From Hofstenia miamia (lineage: Eukaryota; Xenacoelomorpha; Acoela; Hofsteniidae): a stretch of DNA of 22,142 bases. This document shows positions 1 to 7,062 of this stretch, in pieces. The stretch spans positions 38,089 through 60,230 of the forward strand of contig CABFPE010000044.1 in the NCBI GenBank assembly GCA_900660155.1. The letters are read 5' to 3'. The notes beneath the pieces were generated by a model. That model was not told the DNA's origin. It saw nothing but the letters and a program-made list of their open reading frames with translations, and did not search any database. Numbering within the stretch: position 1 is the first letter of the stretch; each line of letters opens with the position of its first letter. The translations under genes were made by a program, and so were the position numbers.

Positions 1-50
1 CGTTTTGTCAAATACTGTCGAGTATAATTTGAATCTAATTGCACAAAACG
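1..50. repeat. Short perfect inverted repeat
   Basis: CGTTTTGT at 1-8 is matched by its exact reverse complement ACAAAACG at 43-50. The arms are eight bases with a 34-base spacer. It lies at the window edge, so it could be part of a larger transposon end that is cut off. Arms this short also arise by chance in AT-rich DNA. Confidence 0.3.
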
Positions 51-185
51 TTTTACAAAATGAAATAATCAATCTTATCATGTGTTTACATTTTTAATCA
101 TTATATTCATTGTAAATATTTTTAGTCTTTGTTTCATCTCTCCTTTTTCTCATCTTGACCACACATGATAATTGATGGATTATGT

Positions 186-595
186 CACAATATTGATGAA
201 ATATTATACACTGCCTGCAAAATCTCTTACTACACTACACTTGATTAGTGTGAAGCCTATTGGCAGATACATATGCATAAAACAACATTGAAAAAGCTGC
301 TTTCATAACCCCATATGGGTTATGGCTATATATGACCTTCAGGCTATGCAATGCCCACTACTTTTTAGTGTTATGTCACCAACTTATACAAAGACATAGC
401 TGCCTATATTGACGATATATTTGTCACTTGACATTAACAAATTAAATTTTATGCTTGTGACAACAATTCAGATTAAAAATAAATGGGCAAAAATGCAAGA
501 TATTTCAAACATCTGCCATCTTCCTTGGTAATCAAATCAAACACAGCTAAATCAGCCTTAAAGAAGATGCACATAACACCATTGAGTTAGCAATG
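186..595 (+). pseudogene. Decayed Ty3/gypsy retrotransposon reverse transcriptase
   Basis: This is a relic of the pol reverse transcriptase domain of a Ty3/gypsy LTR retrotransposon, the enzyme that copies element RNA into DNA. In one frame (codons starting at multiples of 3) I read IDEIL at 192-206, TTLD at 234-245, YWQIHMH at 258-278, then the block PSGYAMPTTF at 336-365, which corresponds to the family's MPFGL..AP.TF block. The catalytic YIDDIFV follows at 405-425, with the paired aspartates at 411-416. The frame is interrupted by stops at 246, 252, 306, 333, 366 and 429. It then shifts to the frame starting at 425, where RLKINGQKC at 470-496 and FLG at 521-529 match the thumb region after the active site. 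The stretch between PTTF and YIDD is about six residues shorter than usual. No protease, RNase H, integrase or LTR is recognisable. The block order matches the family; exact lineage is not assignable. A faint LRYF near 716 may be a further downstream piece. Confidence 0.85.
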
Positions 596-891
596 ACCTA
601 GGCATCAATAGTGCCTGAAGGAAATGGCCACAAATTAAGTGCACAGCAAAGTCAGTACTGGGGAAAGCAGTTGGTACTTGATGTACAGTGGTTAATAGAC
701 ATTACTCTGGATAGTCTTAGATATTTTCAACATTGACTACATTATGCATTAGGGATAAGAAAGGTAGTGATTTAATTCACAAGCTTGCAGGTCTGATCAA
801 TGGTGACACAGAATTGATCCAAAACTAATTTTCTGGGGTAGTTTTCACAACTGTGCCAAAGCTTACACATGCTAGTATGAGACTCCTACAG

Positions 892-1150
892 TGCCTAGAG
901 TGTGAGCATATGTTTTCAAAGCAGAAAGCTCTCAATTGTCATGTCAGGTACTCAGATCTCCAATAAGGAAGCAGACGCTAATTGCTGGAAGTGTATAGCA
1001 GAAGGCTGTTACAAGTTGTATAAGAGTAAAGTTTGGTATTTATGGCATATTAACACCTCTCACTCCAACCTTTCAGAGCATGCAGAGACAGGCAACATAG
1101 GAAGCTCTAAGGCTTCTGCCAAGTCTGTATTAGAGATGAGTATGGTGCAG
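892..1150 (+). pseudogene. Remnant with two C2H2 zinc-finger signatures in different frames
   Basis: Finger 1 (892-957) reads C-x2-C-x12-H-x4-D; a single base change at the last codon (gat for cat) would account for the missing histidine. It has the expected aromatic residue four after the second Cys (F, 913) and leucine at position ten (931). Finger 2 (992-1063) is C-x4-C-x12-H-x4-H in another frame, with aromatic residues at the two hydrophobic core positions. The two finger starts are 100 bases apart, which forces a frame change. Finger 2's frame runs on through a Ser/Ala/Lys-rich tail to a stop at 1151-1153. C2H2 fingers bind DNA or RNA, but the parent gene is not recognisable. It could be a decayed host zinc-finger gene or cargo of the neighbouring retroelement. 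The local base composition is noticeably less AT-rich than the flanks. Introns could also explain the frame change, but no clear splice pair was seen. Confidence 0.4.
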
Positions 1151-1475
1151 TAATACCATGGAATACCGCGGTATGCCACAGTGCGGTATACTGCAGTAGC
1201 GATTTACACAGTTGAGTTGGTTGGTGGTAGAATTCAAACAACTTGTGGTGGCAAAAAGTTATACAGATATCATGTTTTGCTTAAGATGTAAAATCTCTAA
1301 ATATTGCTCAAAAAAACTGTTTCAGCAACAAAACACTATGTATTGTTGTGGTACACCGTGGTAAAGTTTCATTTATTGTGGTGAAGTTTTTTTCTCTGTG
1401 GTGGTAATAATTTGTATCCTACACTTTTGACATTTTGGCGATTTTCCTACAAGGGCTTCTGGACCAGATCTGGTC
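1151..1475. repeat. Cluster of ATACC/GGTAT motifs and a 14-bp palindrome
   Basis: A perfect 12-bp palindrome ATACCGCGGTAT occurs at 1163-1174, flanked by ATACCATGG and GCGGTATACTGCAG. Related GTGGTA motifs recur at about 1350-1410. A perfect 14-bp palindrome GACCAGATCTGGTC lies at 1462-1475. Dense short motifs in both orientations are typical of the subterminal regions of DNA transposons, particularly hAT elements, but I could not define matching termini or a target duplication. Confidence 0.4.
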
Positions 1476-2726
1476 AGTACTATACAAGCTTTAGTGTTTA
1501 GTTAAGAGCTTGCGATGGGATCACCCACACATCAATTATCGTCTTATAGTGTGTATGGCAAGAAGCTCACATTTTCAAAATTCTAAAAAGAATTGCAATT
1601 TTCGGCCTACCTTTACCAAACTATTAGAAGCTAAATTCGTGAAATTAACTGTTTTACATTTAAAAAAAAGGATACATCTGGCTTTTTACAATTTTACAAA
1701 CTTCATCCAGGTTTTAGTAGAGCATTGTGGAACTTTCTATCAACAAAAAGAAGACGGTCACCTCAGGATATCCTGCTCTCATGATCTCTAATATGGTGTG
1801 GACTAAAACGGACAAGCAATTACTTAAAAAGAGAATATTGTGTCAGCCCTTCTTATTTTATTCAATTTTTTTTCATAGTCATAAATAAAAGAAAAAACAT
1901 TTTTTAATCAAAGTTTTTGCACGTGACAAACAACTTTACAAATTGATGAACTTTGCACTGGTCAAAGGTCTTTGTATAGGGATAGACTGGATTTCATGCT
2001 CTTATTCACTGCCTCATTATGTTAAGAATGCAATTAATCAGTTGAAGCCCAATGGTTTTGTATGCTTCAAAGTTTCCTCTCCAATTTTGCTGTAAAGAGT
2101 TGCAGCAAATTAACTCCCTGGAACATTGAATTGAAAGTTCATCACAAATGTTTATGAGGGCTGATTTAGAGATTTCTGACGCAAAATATCAATAATTAAA
2201 AAATATTTTCTATATTTTTGATAATGAAGTCAAGCTTGCAAGTCGTTATTTATTTTAAAGCTTTTGCAACAAAGATCACATTGTTTCATCTGGATATTAA
2301 TGAACAGGTATACAAGTTGAATTTTGGTTTCCTTAGCTTTCATTACTGATAACATTAACACTAAGAAATTACGAAGCTTAGTGAATTATCAAATAGGTCT
2401 AACTAATTCAAAAGGCGCTAAATTTTAGGCATTATATTGAATTTAAGATGTAGTTAAACATCTTGTAATGTATTTGCGTTTGTAATTTATTTCTATTTCG
2501 GCTAACACAATGAAAGCTTAGCTGAATTGAAAAATTTCTGTATGCAGTAAATCATAATTACAATGAATTAGTATACAACATGAGAAACAGAAATCAAAGT
2601 ATTGAAAACGATGTCAACTGACAAGAGACTGCTTTTAGATAAGAATGTTTACAGTCAGTACTTGAGAATAAATCCGTTAATTTTTTAAAACATTTATTCT
2701 GAGATACTTTCAATCTTATCAATACA
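1476..2726. other. Intergenic AT-rich DNA, no feature recognised
   Basis: Only a chance-length open frame (1510-1791, 93 codons, no family resemblance) and homopolymer A/T runs are visible. The bases just before 2727 give adenine at -3 relative to the ATG. No clear TATA box was identified, so the promoter of the downstream gene candidate is not located. Confidence 0.5.
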
Positions 2727-3329
2727 ATGAAGAAAGTTATTCTGGGAAGTAGGCCTCAATTATCAAGCTTTTTATATTTTCTTTGCGCAATATTGGTTCT
2801 TACTATGTTATTGCTACTTATAATTTTACTTGTCAGACCATCTAGAGTGAAAATCACCATGCATGTTCCCTGTAGTAAGAAGAAGCTACATTTTAGTGCT
2901 TATTACCAATCATCTCTGAGTATAAAAAGATCGTTTGATGTGACATTAACACAAACTGGGGATACCGTTTTTTTGGAAGAATTCTATTTAAACCGGTATC
3001 ATGTATTGCATTTTTTTAACACATCTGGTCAATACTACCAACGTTTAAACGAGTTTCCATCAAAATGTTATTTCATTTCCAATGAGGCTTCTGGTTTTAT
3101 GTGTTTAATTACAAAAGGTAAGGCAACTTACATCAATAAGACACATGAAATTTATGAAGCAAGATATTTTGAAAGCAGTTATGTTGGAAAAGTTGTTAGA
3201 AACATAAACACATGTATTCCTGAATATATGGAGCATAAAGGCTTTCGCAGCGATATGGTTACCTATTCTATTAAAAACTATTCTCTAAGAAACTTATATG
3301 TTGTGCCTAATAAATGCTCAACTGATTAA
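2727..3329 (+). CDS. Single-pass signal-anchor membrane protein, possibly BRICHOS-like
   Basis: This 200-residue open frame is far longer than expected by chance in DNA this AT-rich and is the best host gene candidate here. A short basic N-terminus (K2, K3, R9) precedes a strongly hydrophobic segment at residues 15-36, then R37, R40 and K42. Three N-glycosylation sequons (N98, N137, N184) all lie C-terminal to it. This implies a type II signal-anchor topology with a lumenal or extracellular C-terminus. Cysteines are at 20, 49, 114, 126, 163 and 197. The region around 70-165, with FPSKCYFIS at 110-118 and a second Cys at 163, loosely resembles a BRICHOS domain (membrane anchor, linker, domain with a KCY-type first Cys, pro-protein chaperone role). 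The Cys spacing of 49 is shorter than in ITM2 or surfactant protein C, so the family call is tentative. The ATG has A at -3. AATAAA at 3309-3314 overlaps the last codons and could act as poly(A) signal. A consensus donor at 3118 lies inside the frame. Confidence 0.65.
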   Translation: MKKVILGSRPQLSSFLYFLCAILVLTMLLLLIILLVRPSRVKITMHVPCSKKKLHFSAYYQSSLSIKRSFDVTLTQTGDTVFLEEFYLNRYHVLHFFNTSGQYYQRLNEFPSKCYFISNEASGFMCLITKGKATYINKTHEIYEARYFESSYVGKVVRNINTCIPEYMEHKGFRSDMVTYSIKNYSLRNLYVVPNKCSTD

Positions 3330-3454
3330 CTATATTTCAATATTTCAATTATAATGAATTACTTGATTATTTAGCACTCTAAAGCTAAAGGCTGAAAAGT
3401 TTTGAAATATTGATTATTTTTTGTAATTCAGTTGTTGTTTCAAATTCTTTACAG
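3118..3454 (+). promoter_or_regulatory. Candidate alternative intron (GTAAGG donor to TTTACAG acceptor)
   Basis: At 3115-3123 the sequence AAG|GTAAGG is a near-perfect metazoan 5' splice site inside the 200-codon frame. A pyrimidine-rich acceptor ending ATTCTTTACAG lies at 3444-3454. Joining them leaves phase 1 after residue 130 and enters the same frame as the open frame that starts with ATG at 3460. The frame match has a one-in-three chance of being accidental. The un-spliced reading also gives a plausible protein, so this would be an alternative or retained intron. Confidence 0.3.
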
Positions 3455-3783
3455 ATGGCATGCAATGTGTCATCCATTTACAAATTTTCAATTTTCATTC
3501 AGTAGGAAATATTTCATCTAAAAATTTTTTCAGTTTTCAACATTGTTGGCTGCTTAAGGCAACCGTCCTAGGTGAAAAATGCATCGAATTTCACAATTTC
3601 TGGTTTTTGATTACTGGTCAAACTCATAATGTAAATGTTCTCTTTAGTGTACTGCGTTATATTTTGATCACCATTTCTCTTGGAAATATTTTATTACTGT
3701 ATATCTCTGTCTTTGTTAGAGTGTGTTCAAAGAAATTTATTGTCGCTAAATGTGATATAATTGAACAGAACATGGAATGCTAA
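3455..3783 (+). CDS. Candidate alternative 3' exon encoding a hydrophobic tail
   Basis: This is an open stretch of about 109 codons directly after a splice-acceptor-like sequence. It contains a hydrophobic segment (about residues 60-90 counted from ATG 3460, rich in I, L, V and F) followed by a basic, Cys-containing tail (KCDIIEQNMEC end). No family is recognised. Open frames of this length are expected about once by chance in a window this AT-rich, so coding status depends on the splice model. If used, it would replace residues 131-200 of the upstream protein with a second membrane segment. The nearest AATAAA after its stop is near 4245, beyond the following MITE. Confidence 0.3.
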
Positions 3784-3846
3784 AATTTACCAGATGGGAT
3801 AAAAATGGAATCATTAATATCACGCACGTGCTTAACTTATCCGAAA

Positions 3847-4244
3847 TGCTGCAACAGAGTTGCAAGTGACCCACATGGATAGTTTGTAAGAAGGGTTTAC
3901 CCACTCGTTATACAGGCAGCACTTTTTTTTATAAACCATTGATAAAATAGAAGCACATAACTGACCCTACAAATCAGTAATAGAAAATGTCCCAAAATAG
4001 ATCTTTTTGCTAATTTTTAGCACGTGTTTGCAACACTAAGTCGAATGATACAATACTTATACGTATGATGAATGGAAGAAGAAAACAGGTTAGGCGATAT
4101 GCATTTTATTTCATATTTGGTCGCAGTTTATAATTTTACATTCTGGCAGTGGGTCAGCACTTTGCATGTCGTGGGTCAATGGAATACTGGTCAGTGTCGG
4201 TTATGGGTGAGTAAGATAGACCCACTTGCAACACTGTTCTGAAA
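3847..4244. mobile_element. Non-autonomous hAT-type element (MITE), 382 bp
   Basis: The element proper runs 3855-4236. Its left end CAGAGTTGCAAGTGACCCAC and the reverse complement of its right end, CAGTGTTGCAAGTGGGTCTA, agree at 13 of the first 14 bases. Flanking 8-mers tgctgcaa (3847-3854) and ttctgaaa (4237-4244) match at 6 of 8, as expected for an aged hAT target duplication. The CAG(A/T)GTTG start and 8-bp duplication are hAT hallmarks. There is no transposase, so it would have been moved in trans. Inside are repeated GACCCAC/GTGGGTC-like motifs in both orientations, near 3868, 3898, 3962, 4147, 4171, 4204 and 4219. These are candidate transposase-binding repeats. A 74-codon open frame at 4226-4450 starts inside the right end and is not credible as a gene. 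Confidence 0.7.
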
Positions 4245-5371
4245 ATAAATTTCGAATTCTAGTACATGTTAAGGCTATGGTTCTAACTTCGCAAAAATCA
4301 CAGAAAGAAGATGAAACTTCCCCATCTAGTAAACTCCAAATTCCGTTTAAAGGCCCATTGTTAGTCAAATTGACTACTATTTACGAATTTGTAGATAAGT
4401 CAGTGGTTGTGTACACTTATTTCGATTTGAACATGAATATAGTCCTGTGACATTTAAGTATAAATACCAATATAGAATACAATAAATATAACGCAAATTT
4501 TTCAAAAAATTTATTGAGTAACAAAGGACTTCCTTCATTACAGCAATTTTTAGTGCAGAATTTCATCGCCCTAGAGAGGATCAAAATTCAACTGATTTAA
4601 AGACTTTTGATGCACAGTTATTTTAACGCAAAACTTGTCCACATCAGGTTTTTTAAAGACAGCTTATTGCAAACCTGACCAAAATATATTTCTGTTCTAG
4701 AGCTTTAAGGGCATGCTATTATTTATACTGGTGCTTTATACTATGGGTTTTTCAAATAAAATAGCTTAAGTGTTTCATTTTAATATCAAATCCACAATTT
4801 GATGCGTTTCGATTTTTTACTGATGATCATCAGAGAGTTTTTTTATTAAATTACAACCTACAGTTTACAATTAACTGAAACTTTTCCAATGTGCTCTCAT
4901 TAAAATTTATGTAGTCTTTGGAATGTATGCATTTACTTGTTTAGTCTGATGGTCTATCTCAATTTCTTTCAATATAAAGCTTCTCTTAATTAGAAAAACT
5001 TAAGGGAAATTTGCATAAATCACGAAAAAATAGTGAACATCCACTAAAGCTAATTGGTAGGATTATTGATAGAAAATATTTAAGTTCTACACATAATCAA
5101 GACAAAAGCATGCTGGAAGTTACCATTTATATCATCGCGAGAAGAACCACTGATTGAAAATTATAAGAACATAAAACAAATAATTGCTAACTTCGGAAAA
5201 TTTTCCAGTATTTTTAGCAAAGAATGGCATGCAAATGTTCCCTAATAATGATCATGGACCTATTTCATTGTCTTCTAGTATCGTTATTCATGCGTCGGTG
5301 ATGAATGTTCAGGTTCATACATTAGTGAGACTAAAAGGCATTAAGAATCTCGTGCACAGGAAAATATAAGA

Positions 5372-5375
<4 letters not shown>
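4245..5375. other. Intergenic AT-rich DNA, no feature recognised
   Basis: AATAAA-type sequences occur near 4245 and 4481. The only open frame of note (5184-5369, 61 codons) is chance length and runs up to the microsatellite. No repeats or RNA genes were recognised. Confidence 0.5.

Positions 5376-5454
<79 letters not shown>
5376..5454. repeat. (AT)n microsatellite, left flank of the Tc1-like insertion
   Basis: This is 79 bases of uninterrupted AT dinucleotide. It ends exactly at the TA that precedes the transposon's left terminus. Together with the tract after 6988 it is most simply read as one microsatellite split by a TA-targeted insertion. On the minus strand it produces an artefactual Tyr-Ile repeat in an open frame. 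Confidence 0.95.
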
Positions 5455-5457
<3 letters not shown>

Positions 5458-5460
5458 TGC

Positions 5461-5652
5461 GAACCAAATTATTATGCAAGTCATTTTTTTCCATTTTTTC
5501 AAAGACTATTTGGTGAAGGTAATCATGCTTTATTTGATATATTAGTACACTCATTCTTCTAACATCCGTACCTACCAAAATATTCAAATTATAAATGTTA
5601 CTTGAAGAAAAAATTGAAAACATTCGATTTTCATTGAACCAAATTATTATGC
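5461..5652. repeat. Left IR/DR direct repeat pair of the Tc1-like element
   Basis: There are two identical 17-bp copies of GAACCAAATTATTATGC, starting at 5461 and 5636, with start-to-start distance 175. The right-end counterparts at 6966-6982 and 6799-6815 are 167 apart. In Tc1-type elements such paired sites bind the paired-like N-terminal domain of the transposase. Confidence 0.85.
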
Positions 5653-5672
5653 GGATGTACACGCAGTAGTGC

Positions 5673-6677
5673 ATGACCAGCATAACGTCGAACATTGCCA
5701 AGAAGAAGGATCTCAACTGTAAAGAGAAGGCTTCAATCGCTAGATATTTGGGTGAGGGACGGTCTACCCTCGAAATTTCTCGTTTTTTAAGCTGGGACCA
5801 TAGGACAATCAAGGCATTCATTGCAAGTGGTGAGAAATCGAGAAAGAAACGTGTTGAGCATGCGACAAGGAAGCAATTCGCGAGGTATCTGCTTAAAAGA
5901 GAAAAATAACTAAACAGTCAATAAGCGCAAGTTCAAGCATATTTTCTGCGGTCGGACTTGGTGATACTCCAAAGACATCTCGTAATCGTATCCTGAAGAC
6001 GCTTGGAAAAGTGAAAAAAGCCCAAAAAGACCACTAATAAATCATAAACATAAGAACAGACGACTTGCTTGGTGTAAAAAATATATGAAAATGGATTTTG
6101 GAACAAATATATGGGCTGATGAGATGCGTGCCACACTTGATGGTCCTGGCGGAACTGTAAAAGGCTGGATTGCTGATGGCTTTGATGCTCCATTATAGTT
6201 CAGTCTTCAACAAGGTGGTGGTGGAGTCATGATCTAGGCCGGAGTTGTCAAAAATGAACTCATTGAACCGTTTAAAGTTGCTGAAGATGTTAAAATAAAC
6301 TCCATCAACTACTGCCAATTCTTGGATAAACACCTCATAGGTTGACTTATGAAAGAACCTGCATCTCAGCGCAAGAAAATGGTGTTCATCCATGATAACG
6401 TGCCTAGTCATGCATCCAAGTTCACCGCAGAAAAGATCAAGTTATGGAGTGGCCAGCTTCCTCCCCAGACTTAAACTGTGTAGAGAACTTGTGGTACATC
6501 GTGAAAAGATGGGTTTATTCAAATAGGCCACAGTATAAGTCCAAGGATAAGCAATGGGAAGCAATGGTAAGAGCTTTTAAGTCTATTACACCTGCAGAAA
6601 TACAACATTTGACGTTATCAATGGATGATAGACTCATCAAGCTGGTACAAAAGAAAGGTGGCTACATTTCAAAGTAG
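5673..6677 (+). pseudogene. Broken Tc1-family DDE transposase
   Basis: This was a cut-and-paste transposase that binds the terminal repeats and integrates at TA. The start ATG at 5673 opens the first helix-turn-helix, with the block LGEGRSTLEISRFLSWDHRT. That frame stops at 5907. The second helix-turn-helix (SRNRILKTLGKVKKA) continues in another frame to stops at 6035 and 6038. A third frame carries the first catalytic aspartate in ADEMRATLDGPGG (codon 6118), a GGGG motif near 6215, and the second aspartate in HDNVPSHASK (codon 6394). It has in-frame stops at 6196, 6235 and 6343. A final frame shift near 6445 restores EWPASSPDLNCVENLW, with the catalytic glutamate codon at 6483. Domain order and length match full-length Tc1 transposases. 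The second Asp and the Glu are 89 bases apart, against 105 for a DD34E enzyme. This suggests a small deletion here as well as the frameshift. Confidence 0.93.
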
Positions 6678-6795
6678 ATATGGTTCAAAGAATACTTTTT
6701 GGACTATTGTATTGTATTTAACATTACTGTTTATTATGCTTATCTTTAAGAAGTCTCATTCCGACGCAATAAATGTTTATCATTGAATAACAGGA

Positions 6796-6986
6796 ATTGC
6801 ATAATAATCTGGTGCACTTCAAAGCCGATTTTTTTTCAATTTTTCATTCTAGTAACATGAAAATAAAATATTTTGTCATGGATGTTAAAAGAATTAGTGT
6901 AGTAATGTATCAAATAAAGCATGATTGCCTTCACCTAAGTCTGTGAAAAAGTGAAAGAATGACTTGCATAATAATTTAGTTCGCAG

Positions 6987-6988
<2 letters not shown>
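6796..6988. repeat. Right terminal inverted repeat of the Tc1-like element
   Basis: The reverse complement of this segment aligns with 5455-5655 through most of its length. Shared stretches include the terminal ACTGCGAAC, ATTATTATGCAAGTCATT, GGTGAAGG and ATCATGCTTTATTTGATA. It is more diverged in its inner half. The inner direct repeat at 6799-6815 keeps ATTATTATGC. Confidence 0.88.
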
Positions 6989-7022
<34 letters not shown>

Positions 7023-7062
7023 TTCATATATATATATATATATACATATATACATATATATA
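6987..7062. repeat. Interrupted (AT)n microsatellite, right flank of the Tc1-like insertion
   Basis: This AT dinucleotide tract has a few ATAC and ATTC interruptions. It starts at the transposon's right terminal TA. It differs from the perfect left tract in being interrupted, so the two halves have evolved separately since insertion. Confidence 0.9.

Larger units (their letters stand above)
5455..6988 (+). mobile_element. Tc1-like DNA transposon with IR/DR ends, 1534 bp, defective
   Basis: The left terminus CACTGCGAACC at 5455 and the right terminus (reverse complement TACTGCGAACT from 6988) start roughly 200-bp inverted repeats. These are alignable to about 5655 on the left and from about 6796 on the right. 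TA dinucleotides flank both ends, matching Tc1/mariner target choice. Each inverted repeat carries an outer and an inner binding-site-like repeat. On the left, a 17-bp sequence GAACCAAATTATTATGC is perfectly repeated at 5461-5477 and 5636-5652. On the right, copies lie at 6966-6982 (one mismatch) and 6799-6815 (diverged). This is the IR/DR architecture of Tc1-type elements. The single transposase gene between them is broken, so the copy cannot move itself, although its ends look largely intact. Both flanks are (AT)n. Confidence 0.93.

Noticed and set aside
4226..4450. Open frame of 74 codons
   Set aside because: It begins inside the right end of the hAT-type MITE, is chance length and has no recognisable domain.
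5315..5821. Minus-strand open frame of 168 codons with a long Tyr-Ile repeat
   Set aside because: It is a translation of the (AT)n microsatellite joined to the antisense of the Tc1-like terminal repeat; (AT)n has no stops in this frame, so length is an artefact.
5933..6411. Minus-strand open frames of 86 and 72 codons
   Set aside because: They lie antisense to the recognisable Tc1 transposase motifs and have no family resemblance.
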